DNA from: Enterenecus faecium
GTDB taxonomy: Bacteria > Bacillota > Clostridia > Oscillospirales > Oscillospiraceae
NCBI GenBank assembly: GCA_018713215.1
Contig: DVFO01000100.1
Location: 1-41,219, forward strand
DNA: 41,219 nucleotides
Direction: 5' to 3'
The notes under the pieces are model-generated. The model made no database searches, was not told where the DNA came from, and saw nothing but the letters and a program-made list of their open reading frames with translations. The stretch's first letter is position 1. Each line of letters opens with the position of its first letter. Made by a program: the position numbers and the translations under genes. Below are positions 17,822 to 26,100 of the stretch, piece after piece.

Positions 17822-18542
17822 AGTAGTCACCTCCCTGAGGATTGGCCCGGAACATGTCCCGGAACACGTCGTCCACGCTCTTGCCCTCCCGGGCCCGGAT
17901 GTCGTCTACGGCCTCGTGGCCCAACACCCGGCCCTGCTGGAGGAACACCACCTCGTCCAGCACCCGCTCCACGTCTCCAATGAGGTGGGTGGAGATGAGC
18001 ACGGTGGCCTCGGGGTTATAATTGGTCAGAATCGTGTTCAAAATAAAGTCCCGGGCTGCCGGGTCCACCCCGGCGATGGGCTCATCCAACAGATACAGGT
18101 AGGACTGGCGGCTCATGGCCAGACACAGCTGCAGCTTCTCCTTGGTGCCCTTGGACATGGACTTGATGCGGTCGCCGGGCTGAATCTTCAGGCTCTTGCA
18201 CATCTCGTTGGCCTTCTTCCAGTCAAAATCCGGGTAAAAGTCGGTGAAAAAGTCCACCAAATCCCGGGTTTTCATCCAGTCGGCAAAGTACATCCGGTCA
18301 GGCAGATAGCTCACATGGGCCTTGGTCTCCACCCCGGGGGTATAGCCGTTGATGGTCAGCTCCCCAAAGCTGGGCTGCAACAGCCCGCACATGAGCTTGA
18401 TGAGGGTGGTCTTGCCCGAGCCGTTGGGCCCCAGCAACCCCACCAGCTTCCCCCGCCCGATGTTCAAATTCACATCGGTGAGGGCCTTGGTGTGGGAAAA
18501 GGTCTTGCCCAGCCCTTGACATACAATCAGATCTTGGTTCAT
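17811..18542 (-). CDS. ABC transporter ATP-binding protein (YtrB/BcrA-like)
   Basis: 243 residues. Walker A is GPNGSGKTT, the Q-loop region is HVSYLPDRMYF, the signature-like loop is SMSKGTKEKLQL, Walker B is LYLLDEPIAGVDPAAR, and the switch histidine is in VLISTHLI. The signature differs from canonical LSGGQ. It overlaps the GntR regulator stop by 4 bases and the permease start at its end. GntR plus ATPase plus ABC-2 permease is the classic Ytr-type arrangement, which in Bacillus responds to cell-wall antibiotics. That role is by analogy only. Confidence 0.9.
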   Translation of the reverse strand: MNQDLIVCQGLGKTFSHTKALTDVNLNIGRGKLVGLLGPNGSGKTTLIKLMCGLLQPSFGELTINGYTPGVETKAHVSYLPDRMYFADWMKTRDLVDFFTDFYPDFDWKKANEMCKSLKIQPGDRIKSMSKGTKEKLQLCLAMSRQSYLYLLDEPIAGVDPAARDFILNTILTNYNPEATVLISTHLIGDVERVLDEVVFLQQGRVLGHEAVDDIRAREGKSVDDVFRDMFRANPQGGDYYAG

Positions 18543-18907
18543 CTCTCTTCCTCCTTCCAGGTTTGCACAAACTCTTTGGCCTGCTGAGTGGTAAATCCCA
18601 GCCGCTTCATGCCGTCAAAATAGGTCTGAATCTGCTCTCGGGCCAGCTGGCGGCACATTTTGGCCAGCACTTCCCCGTCCTCGGTGACGGTGCGCCCCGC
18701 CGTCCGGTTGGTCACCACCAGTCCGTCCGCCTCCAGCTGAGAAAGCGCCCGCTGCATGGTGTTGGGATTCACCCCAGCCTCGGCGGCCAGCTCCCGAACG
18801 GTGGGAATTTTGCTCCCCCGGGGATACACTCCCGAGGAAATCCGCTGCATCAACTGCCGGTGCAGCTGCATCCAGATGGGGCCGCTGCCCTCTACATTCC
18901 AACCCAT
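18539..18907 (-). CDS. GntR-family regulator, YtrA subfamily
   Basis: 122 residues from ATG 18907, with AAGGAGGTG upstream. The compact form is a winged helix-turn-helix (PIWMQLHRQLMQRISSGVYPRGSKIPTVRELAAEAGVNPNTMQRALSQLEADGLVVTNRTAGRTV), plus a short dimerisation tail of about 50 residues. This is the YtrA architecture. Most YtrA proteins repress their own ABC operon. Here the gene is first in the operon, and a 22-base palindrome overlies its own predicted transcription start, so autorepression is likely. The inducing compound is unknown. Confidence 0.93.
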   Translation of the reverse strand: MGWNVEGSGPIWMQLHRQLMQRISSGVYPRGSKIPTVRELAAEAGVNPNTMQRALSQLEADGLVVTNRTAGRTVTEDGEVLAKMCRQLAREQIQTYFDGMKRLGFTTQQAKEFVQTWKEEER

Positions 18908-18919
18908 CCGTCCACCTCC

Positions 18920-18941
18920 TTGTATTATTGACTTAATACAA
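18920..18941. promoter_or_regulatory. Palindromic operator of the YtrA-like regulator
   Basis: A perfect inverted repeat has 8-base arms TTGTATTA/TAATACAA around a 6-base spacer. It directly abuts the -10 box and covers the predicted start of the gntR/ABC transcript. Confidence 0.75.
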
Positions 18942-18969
18942 GTATACACATCTCCACCTCCCCTGTCAA
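18941..18969 (-). promoter_or_regulatory. Promoter of the GntR/ABC operon
   Basis: Read on the minus strand: a perfect TTGACA (-35, 18964-18969), a 17-base spacer and TATACT (-10, 18941-18946). Confidence 0.88.
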
Positions 18970-19036
18970 GGTGAAACCGGAGGAATCTGGCAAGAAAGAT
19001 GAAGCCGAAGCGTTGGGGTTTTATACACTTTGAAGC

Positions 19037-19065
19037 TTGACAACTTGGGCCGGGAAGGCTACTAT
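19037..19065 (+). promoter_or_regulatory. Promoter of lrgAB
   Basis: TTGACA (19037-19042), a 17-base spacer and TACTAT (19060-19065). The predicted transcription start is near 19072. This leaves a short leader containing the GGAGGGG site for the TTG start at 19101. Confidence 0.82.
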
Positions 19066-19100
19066 TTGGAACGTATATTTCCATGCTTGGAGGGGTCTCC

Positions 19101-19457
19101 TTGAAACTATTGCGTCAATTTCTCATCATTCTGCTGCTGTCCCTGGTGGGGGAAGGGCTCCACGCCCTGCTGCCTCTGCCGGTTCCGGCCAGCGTGTACG
19201 GCCTGGTGCTGATGCTTCTCTGCCTGTGCACCGGGATTCTCCGCCTGGACCAGGTGGAGCGGGCCTCGGACTTTCTCATTGAGATCATGCCGGTGATGTT
19301 CGTGCCCGCCGCCGTGGGGCTCACCGAGAGCTGGGAGCAGCTGCGCGGCGTGCTGGTGCCCATGCTGGTCATCATGGTGCTCACCACGGTGCTGGTGATG
19401 GTGGTCACGGGTCATGTGACCCAGTTTGTCATGAAATGGAGGGAGAAGCATGACTGA
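19101..19457 (+). CDS. lrgA: LrgA/CidA family membrane protein
   Basis: 118 residues if translation starts at TTG 19101, which gives the family-typical N-terminus MKLLRQFLIILLLSLVGEGL and has GGAGGGG at 19089-19095. An in-frame ATG at 19083 would add six residues, but it lies only about 11 bases from the predicted transcript start. Four hydrophobic segments are visible, together with family motifs (LPLPVPASVYGLVLMLLCL, IMPVMFVPAAVGL). The family is described as holin-like or as transporting small carboxylates such as pyruvate. It overlaps lrgB by 8 bases. Confidence 0.87.
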   Translation: MKLLRQFLIILLLSLVGEGLHALLPLPVPASVYGLVLMLLCLCTGILRLDQVERASDFLIEIMPVMFVPAAVGLTESWEQLRGVLVPMLVIMVLTTVLVMVVTGHVTQFVMKWREKHD

Positions 19458-20142
19458 GTTTCTGGGTAATTCCCTGTTTTTCGGGGTGGGTGTGAGCCTC
19501 ATCGCCTATGAGGTGGGGCTGCTGCTGCGGCGCAAGTTCGCCCTGGCCATCCTCAATCCCCTGCTCATTGCCATCTGCTGTGTCATCCTGTTCAACAAGG
19601 CCCTGAATATTCCCTATGACGACTACTACGAGGGAGCTCAGTACCTGTCCTACCTGCTCACGCCCGCCACGGTGGCCCTGGCGGTGCCCCTGTATCGGCA
19701 GCTGAAACTGCTGAAAACCCACTGGCTGGCCATTCTCTGCGGCCTGGGGGCGGGCATCATCGCCGGAGGGCTGGGCATCCTGGCCCTGTCGGTGCTCTTC
19801 GGGCTGGACCACCAGCTGTATGTGACCCTGCTGCCCAAGTCGGTGACCACCGCCATCGGCATGGAGCTGTCCCGGGAGCTGGGGGGCGTGGTGGCCATCA
19901 CCACCGCCGTCATCATTGTCACGGGAATTTTGGGCAATGTCATTGGCGATTTCATCTTCTCCCTCTTCCACATCAAGCACCCCATCGCCAAGGGCCTGGC
20001 CCTGGGCAACTCCGCCCACGCCATTGGCACCGCCAAGGCCATGGAGCTGGGCGAGGTGGAGGGCGCCATGAGCAGCCTGGCCATTGCGGTGGCGGGGGTG
20101 CTCACCGTGGTGTCCGCGTCGGTGTTTGCACAATTTCTGTAA
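19450..20142 (+). CDS. lrgB: LrgB family membrane protein
   Basis: 230 residues with multiple membrane segments. The family signature is LLPKSVTTAIGMELSRELGGVVAITTAVIIVTGILGNVIGDFIF ... KGLALGNSAHAIGTAKAMELGEVEGAMSSLAIAVAGVLTV. It is coupled to lrgA through an 8-base overlap. LrgAB homologues are linked to control of murein hydrolase activity and to pyruvate uptake; which applies here cannot be told from sequence. A strong terminator follows. Confidence 0.95.
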   Translation: MTEFLGNSLFFGVGVSLIAYEVGLLLRRKFALAILNPLLIAICCVILFNKALNIPYDDYYEGAQYLSYLLTPATVALAVPLYRQLKLLKTHWLAILCGLGAGIIAGGLGILALSVLFGLDHQLYVTLLPKSVTTAIGMELSRELGGVVAITTAVIIVTGILGNVIGDFIFSLFHIKHPIAKGLALGNSAHAIGTAKAMELGEVEGAMSSLAIAVAGVLTVVSASVFAQFL

Positions 20143-20153
20143 CCAGACCCATG

Positions 20154-20188
20154 AAATCCCGGCAGTCTCTGGACTTGCCGGGATTTTT
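20154..20188 (+). terminator. Terminator after lrgAB
   Basis: Arms AAATCCCGGCA (20154-20164) and TGCCGGGATTT (20176-20186), ending in a T-run. Confidence 0.9.
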
Positions 20189-20191
20189 CTG

Positions 20192-20220
20192 TTGTCAGGT
20201 TCGGGGATTTCATGTAAAAT
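20192..20220 (+). promoter_or_regulatory. Promoter of the DnaD/DnaC-like pair
   Basis: TTGTCA (20192-20197), a 17-base spacer and TAAAAT (20215-20220), 36 bases before the DnaD-like start. Confidence 0.75.
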
Positions 20221-20256
20221 AGACGGTACACGAGAAAAAACAAGGAGGTGAGTCCC

Positions 20257-21243
20257 ATGTCCGTGCTGCTGTTGCCCAATGAGGTGCTGTCCATGACCGC
20301 CCAGGCCGCCCGCCGTCTGGTGGATGCGGGGGACGGGGACTGCGCCCTTCTATATCTGGCCCTGCTCCAGGCGGGGAGCAACCCGGACCAGGCCGCCACC
20401 CAGCTGGGGTGGGACCCCGGCCGCATGAGCGCCGCCTTTGCCCGGCTCACTGCCATGGGATTGGCGCAGGGCAGTTGCCCCGGCGTTTCCCCTGCCCCTC
20501 AGGCCGCCCCGGTGCAGGACGACCGCCCCCCGGAGTACACCCGCGGGGATATCGCCGACGCCCTGGAGCGGGAACAGAGCTTTTACGGGCTGTCCCGGGA
20601 GATGGAGCGGCTGCTGGGCCGGGTGTTCTCGGACACCGACTTGAAAAGCCTGTACACCATCTACGACTATCTGGCCCTGCCTGTGGAGGTCATCTTCATG
20701 CTGGCCGGGTATGTGGTCCGCGCCAGCCGCCGCCAAAAGGGGGACGCCTCTCCCCTGCCTCGGATGACCGAGGTGAAGCGAGAGGCCTTCCGGTGGAAGC
20801 GGCTGGGCATCACCACGGTGGAGCGGGCGGAGGAATACCTGCGAGACCAGGAGAGCATCGACCAGCGGGAATGGGGGGTGCTGTCCGCCGTGGGGGTCAC
20901 CCAGAAGCGGCCCGCCATCGACAAGGAGCGGGAGTACATCCACCGCTGGGTTCAGTGGGGCTTCTCGGATGAGATGATTCACCTGGCCTATGAGCGCACC
21001 ATTTTCCGCAAGGGTCAGATGAATTGGCCCTATGTGAATAAAATTCTGGAGTCCTGGAAAAAGTCCGGCTATACCACCCCCCAGCAGGTGGAGCAGGAGC
21101 GGGGCGGACAGACCCGCAAGGCCCAGCCCCAGACCCAGGGGGCCAGACCTCAGGAGAACTACCAGCCCAGCGCCAGCCGCATCCAGCAGCAGGCGGACTG
21201 GCTGGACCAATTCTTGCAGGAACAGGAGAAAGGTGGGAACTAA
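20257..21243 (+). CDS. DnaD-domain replication initiation protein
   Basis: 328 residues from ATG 20257, with AAGGAGGTG upstream; a GTG at 20248 is inside that site. An N-terminal winged-helix-like part (about 1-75, LLYLALLQAGSNPDQAATQLGWDPGRMSAAFARLTAMGL) is followed by two DnaD/DnaB2-like helical domains (YTRGDIADALEREQSFYGLSREMERLLGRVFSDTDLKSLYTIYDYLALPVEVIFMLAGYV and WGFSDEMIHLAYERTIFRKGQMNWPYVNKILESWKKSGY). The C-terminal tail is Gln-rich and basic. Such proteins remodel origin or primosome DNA and recruit the helicase loader. The DnaC/DnaI-like gene begins immediately after the stop, which fits this job. Confidence 0.9.
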   Translation: MSVLLLPNEVLSMTAQAARRLVDAGDGDCALLYLALLQAGSNPDQAATQLGWDPGRMSAAFARLTAMGLAQGSCPGVSPAPQAAPVQDDRPPEYTRGDIADALEREQSFYGLSREMERLLGRVFSDTDLKSLYTIYDYLALPVEVIFMLAGYVVRASRRQKGDASPLPRMTEVKREAFRWKRLGITTVERAEEYLRDQESIDQREWGVLSAVGVTQKRPAIDKEREYIHRWVQWGFSDEMIHLAYERTIFRKGQMNWPYVNKILESWKKSGYTTPQQVEQERGGQTRKAQPQTQGARPQENYQPSASRIQQQADWLDQFLQEQEKGGN

Positions 21244-22245
21244 ATGTCCTACGATGCAGCCATTGTCCAGCGGGCCTCTGCCCGGCTGGCCCGGCGGAAA
21301 GAAATCCGGGAGCGCCGCCGCTGGGACCTGGAACAGGAGCTCTACCGCCGTCAGCCCCGGCTGAGAGAACTGGACCGGGCCATCGGCGGCACCATGGCGG
21401 AGCTGGCGGGGCTGGCCATCTCCGGCAAGCCCATCCAGGCCGACGGCCCGGAGATCGCCGACATCCGGCGGCGCAACTTGGAGCTCCAGGCCCAGCGGGC
21501 GGAGCTGTTGCACACCCTGGGCTATGAGCCCGACGCCCTGGACCCCACCCCCGCCTGCACCAAATGCGGGGACAGTGGATGGGCAGGGGCGGAGATGTGC
21601 ACCTGTCTCAAGGAGCTGTGTGCCCAGGAGCAGATGAAGGCCCTCACCGCCCTTCTGAACCTCACCGACGAGCAGAACTTCGACCGCCTGCGCCTGGACG
21701 TGTACTCCGACCAGCCCTGGGAGGGGAAGCGCTCCCCCCGGGAGAACATGAAGCGGGTGGTAACGGTGTGCGAGGGCTTCGCCCGCCGCTTCCCCGACTA
21801 TCCCCTCCACAACCTGCTGCTCTCCGGCGGCACCGGACTGGGCAAGACCTTCCTGTCCGGGTGCATCGCCCGGGAGGTGTCGGGGCGTGGATACTCGGTG
21901 GTGTACGACACCGCCATCAGCCTGTTTTCCACCTTTGAGGCCAAGAAGTTTTCCCGGGATCTGGGCCAGGAGCGGCAGGCCCGGGACGACACCCGGCGGT
22001 ATCTGAACTGTGACCTGCTCATCCTGGACGACCTGGGCAGCGAGCTCACCACGCCCCTGGCCCAGTCCACCCTGTACGAGGTGGTGAACAGCCGCCTGCA
22101 AGGGGGCAAGCACACCATCATCTCCACCAATCTGTCCATGGAGCAGATCGGCGCCCGGTACACTCCCCAAGTGGTGTCCCGGCTGGCGGGTGCCTACCAG
22201 GAGCTGACCTTCTACGGGGACGACATTCGGCTGATGAGGAGATAG
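21244..22245 (+). CDS. DnaC/DnaI-like helicase loader ATPase
   Basis: 333 residues. The N-terminal helical part (about 1-95) is followed by a four-cysteine, probably zinc-binding segment (CTKCGDSGWAGAEMCTC). The AAA+ ATPase core has Walker A GGTGLGKTFLSG (near residue 195), Walker B LLILDDLGSE, sensor 1 HTIISTNLS and an arginine-finger region SRLAGAYQELTF. The ATG follows the DnaD-like stop directly, so translation is coupled. The pair would load the replicative helicase during initiation or restart. Confidence 0.93.
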   Translation: MSYDAAIVQRASARLARRKEIRERRRWDLEQELYRRQPRLRELDRAIGGTMAELAGLAISGKPIQADGPEIADIRRRNLELQAQRAELLHTLGYEPDALDPTPACTKCGDSGWAGAEMCTCLKELCAQEQMKALTALLNLTDEQNFDRLRLDVYSDQPWEGKRSPRENMKRVVTVCEGFARRFPDYPLHNLLLSGGTGLGKTFLSGCIAREVSGRGYSVVYDTAISLFSTFEAKKFSRDLGQERQARDDTRRYLNCDLLILDDLGSELTTPLAQSTLYEVVNSRLQGGKHTIISTNLSMEQIGARYTPQVVSRLAGAYQELTFYGDDIRLMRR

Positions 22246-22372
22246 GAAAATATTTTATTCTTTTGTAACAATTGGACATGAATATTTGTAATGAATTGCG
22301 GGTATCCTTATTCTTGCAAGCAAGAGTGATTTCTTCTTTTCATTTCATTTCTCCTTTTTCTTCTTTCTTTTT
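22246..22372 (+). other. AT-rich leader to terminator, no gene seen
   Basis: About 130 bases of AT-rich sequence between the helicase loader stop and the terminator hairpin. No open frame with a ribosome-binding site and no clear promoter are visible. Confidence 0.4.
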
Positions 22373-22405
22373 GCTCCGGGGCAGCGGTGCCCCGGAGCCT
22401 TTTTT
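22373..22405 (+). terminator. Terminator after the helicase loader gene
   Basis: Perfect 11-bp arms GCTCCGGGGCA (22373-22383) and TGCCCCGGAGC (22388-22398) enclose a 4-base loop and are followed by CTTTTTT. Confidence 0.93.
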
Positions 22406-22485
22406 ATTTGTGCCACAAAAAGGCTCTGGCAAGCGGATAAAATGGTTCTTCTCCCATTTCTCCGGCGCAAACCAGCGCCCCCGCC

Positions 22486-22982
22486 GGGGACGCTCCGCTG
22501 GGCCCCATTTCTCCCCGATGAGAAATGGGGGAAAGAATCGCCAAAGGCGGGGCCTTCCCCCGCCTTGTGGAATCCACCCCGCGGTACTGGATGCACCTGC
22601 GTTCTCCTTGCTTCGGCCCTTGGGCTAGTAGGGTCACATAGATGGTGTGGAACTTCTACAGAAAGTACCTACTTCTCTGGCAGACAGTGCTTCTATCGCC
22701 AGGGCCTGACTCTGGTGCGCCGCTGTTCCCAGCTATCGGCGGCGGGAACGCCGCTTCTCCAGGGTAGGCCCGGACGTAGAAACCGCCAGGCTGTAGGGCC
22801 AGCTACCCAGGGCAGCCTGGTGTGGTGGCAGTGACAGGAGCCACAGCAAGGGTAACGGGCCGAATTTAGACTTGACGCAGGCCCAGCCTTGTACCCCAGG
22901 GAGGTCCTTAGGGGGGAACGCCCTAAGCGGGTTTTGGTTCCTTTTGCCCGACCAAAAGGAACCCCCAGCGGGAAGCGTCCCC
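22486..22982 (+). repeat. Dispersed ~500-bp intergenic element, copy C
   Basis: The left terminal repeat GGGGACGCTCCGCTGGG (22486-22502) has an imperfect inverted partner CCCAGCGGGAAGCGTCCCC (22964-22982). Just inside the left end is a perfect 10-bp hairpin (22503-22512/22521-22530), identical to the one at the other end of copy A. Just inside the right end is an 11-bp hairpin (22936-22946/22953-22963), whose loop-proximal bases resemble copy B but whose stem carries compensating changes. The body is collinear with copy B. The conserved flank AAACCAGCGCCCC begins near 22469. Confidence 0.88.
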
Positions 22983-23070
22983 ACCAGGCCGGAGGGCTGG
23001 AAAAGAGAAATAAAAGAAGAACAAACCTCTGACAAGGCACGTGCAAGGGTGCCAATAACCCCCACAGACA

Positions 23071-23109
23071 CAAAAACACCCCCGGACCAATCGGTCCGGG
23101 GGTGTTTGG
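23071..23109. terminator. Terminator of the GH2 surface glycosidase gene
   Basis: A hairpin with arms AACACCCCCGGACC (23075-23088) and GGTCCGGGGGTGTT (23093-23106), with an A-run on the plus side that reads as a U-tract for the leftward GH2 transcript. Confidence 0.9.
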
Positions 23110-23144
23110 TTCCCTATGAGGTTTTGTGCTCGGCGGGTTGTGAA

Positions 23145-26100
23145 TTAGTGCTTGCGCTTACGGGCAACCACAACCACAGCCACCAGAGCCACCACGCAGA
23201 CAACCACCACGATCACGGGCACCATCACGTTGTTGGTGTCGCCGGTCGGAGCGGGCTTCTCGCCCTCAGGCTTCTGGGAAGTCTCGGGCTTGTCAGTGGC
23301 GTTGGGAGTCTCGCCGCTCTCGGTGGTCAGGCCACGGATGGCGGCATCCAGCTGCTCGGCAGCGGCGTCCACAGTCTTCTGGTCGTCCTCAGACAGGGTG
23401 GCGTCAGCCATCACAGCCTGAGCGGCAGCCAGAGCGGTGCGGAAGGTGGCCACGGACTCGGCGGTGTAGCCGGTGAGGTCGATGCTCTCGGCCTTGCCGA
23501 TGAGGTCTTCCAGGATGGACTTGTCAGCCTTGAAGCGCTGAGCCAGGATGGCGTCCAGCAGAGCCTGAGCCACAGGCTTGATGTCGGAGTCCATGGCGTC
23601 GCCGTCAGCGGCCACCTCCTTGGCGGCAGCCAGAGCGTCCACCAGCTGCTGCCAGTTGGTCTCCACGTACTTGTCGGCGTTGGCCATCATGTCCTCAGCC
23701 TTGGCGATGAGCTTGTTCAGCTCGTCCTTGTCGCCCTGAACCAGGCCCAGGCCCCAGATGCCTTCCAGCAGCTGGTTCCAAGCGGCGTTGACCTCGTCCT
23801 GAGTGGCGTCGGTCTTGGCCAGAACGGTCTTGGCGTTGGCCAGAGCGTCCTCAAAGGCCTTCTTGGCAGTGTCGGTGACACCCTCGGTGGACAGGGTATC
23901 GGCGTACTTGACGGTCTTCTCCAGCAGAGTCTTGTTGACATCGCCGGGCTCGGGGGTGGGCTCAGGAGTGGGTTCGGGAGTAGGCTCCACAGTGGGTTCG
24001 GGAGTGGGCTCCACGTCCTTGGTGATGGTGAAGGTCTTCTCCACGGTGCCGGAGTAGTCCACGATACCACGCACGGTGAGGGTGGCGGTGCCGGGCTCCA
24101 CATTGTTGGCGTAGTCCACAGCGTAGTCCACGCCGTACTTCAGGGTCTTGTCGCCCAGAACCACGGTGGGCATGGGCTCAATGGCGGAGCCAGTGTAGGC
24201 GAACACGTCCTTCTCCAGGGTGACGGTGGCGTCGGACAGGTCGAGCTTCTCCTCGGCCATGCGCACGCGCAGCTCGGCGCAGGACATGAAGCGGTTGGCC
24301 ACGTCGCCAGTGCCGCCGCGGGTCTGCACGCCGTACAGACGCACGAACTTGGCCTCCACGGGCTCATTGAACACGGCGATCTTCCAATCGGTGTTGTGGC
24401 CCCAAGTGCCGGTGGCCACGGTGGTCCAGGAGCCGTCCTCGCCGGTCATGCTCACTTCCACCCGGTACTCGGTGACGATACCGTTGGCCACGGAGTTACG
24501 GGGCTGATAACGCAGAGCGTCCAGCACGGTGGCCTCAGCCAGCTCCAGCTGAATCCAGCGCTTCTCAGGGCTGTTCTCCAGATACTCGCTCCACTTGGTG
24601 TGCCAGAAGGTTTTGGAGTTGTTGTCCAAAGCCAGCTCCACAGGGCCCTCGCTGCCGGACTGGGGCAGCTGCTGGCTGGCAGCGGTGGCAGTGGTCTTGG
24701 TGTAGTCATAGTCGCGGCTGCCATCGGTGGGATCGTTGTTGGTGGAGCCGCTGACGGCCAGGTTGATGGTGTAGGTGCCACGGGTGGCGTGGTCCTCAGA
24801 CTCGGTGAGGATCTTCACCACGTTGTCGTGGGCGGGGATGACGGTGTAGGCAGCGTTGTTGCCGCTCTCGATCTCCAGGGTGTCCACCAGCAGAGCCTGG
24901 GTGTCATAGGTGCGGGCAGCCAGCTGGCTGTCGTTCCAAGCCTTGCCGTTGACGGTGATGCCGGTGAGGGCGTCAGAGCTGTTGATGGGGAAGCTGGTCT
25001 GAGCCACATTCAGCTCCACCTCGGTGAGGCTGACGCAGTAAGAAGTGGCAGCAGAAGCGGGATCGCCCTCCTTGTTGGTGACGGTGATGCGGAAGTTCAC
25101 GGCATCCTGGGGCTCGAAGGTGTAGGCGATGCGGGTGACGTTGGTGTGGGGCTTGGTTTCCTCGCCCTTGGTGATGTCCAGGGGGGTCCACTCAATGCCG
25201 TTGCCGCTGACTTCCATCTTCACATCGGAGGGCAGAGCGGCGGAGTAGCTGTCGGTGGCAAAGTACAGCACCACCTGGCCCAGGTACTGGGCGGTGTCGT
25301 AGCGGAAGGCGATGGAAGCGGACTTGTTGCCGGCCTGAGCGGAGTCGAAGTTGCTCCAGGTGCTCTCGTTGGGGCCGCCGTCCAGGTTGGGGTCCACCTC
25401 GGTGGAGCCGTCACGGATGGCCTCCAGGGTGTCGCTCTGGAGTTCCTTGGGGATGCTCTGGGTCAGCTCAGCGGCGTTGGAAGCCACGTTGCCGCCGATG
25501 GTCACGTCGCCCTCAGCCACACGGATGGAGGCAGTGACAGAGATCTCCTCGCCGAACACCTGGCTGGTGCCCTGCACGGTCTTGGTGCCCACGGTGGCGG
25601 TGAGGTCGTCGGGAATGTTCCACTCCACGGGGAACTCAGCGTTGAGGATGTCGCCATTGGCCAGCACGGCGGGACGGGAAGCAGGCAGAGTCACCTGGCC
25701 ATCCTTGCGCACGGCGGTGGAGTAGTTGAGCAGAGCAGCCACCTGGTCCAGCATGCTGATGTTGACAGTGACGGTGATGTTCACCTCATCGATGACGCCG
25801 CTGACGGTGAAGTTGTTCACGCCCTGGATGAGGTCCTCGTTGTAGTCGTTCCAGGTCACGCCCAGCTCCTTGGTGGTGCCGTCCTTGTAGGTGACCACCA
25901 CGGTGTCGGGCAGCTCGGGGGCGTTGCCCACCTTCACATAGTGATAGCGGGAGATGTCATAGCTGATGACGGGGTTGTTGCCGCCCTCGTCCTTCACAGG
26001 AGTGGTGGTGACGGTGACGGAGCCAGCCTTCACGCCGTTGGCCTTGGCGGTGACGGTAAACTCACCGGCCTTGTCGGTGGACTGCACGATGGCCACCAGC

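Noticed and set aside
18908..19084. Upstream in-frame start for the GntR regulator
   Set aside because: That extension would run through the -35, -10 and operator. ATG 18907 has a consensus ribosome-binding site and begins the normal YtrA N-terminus.
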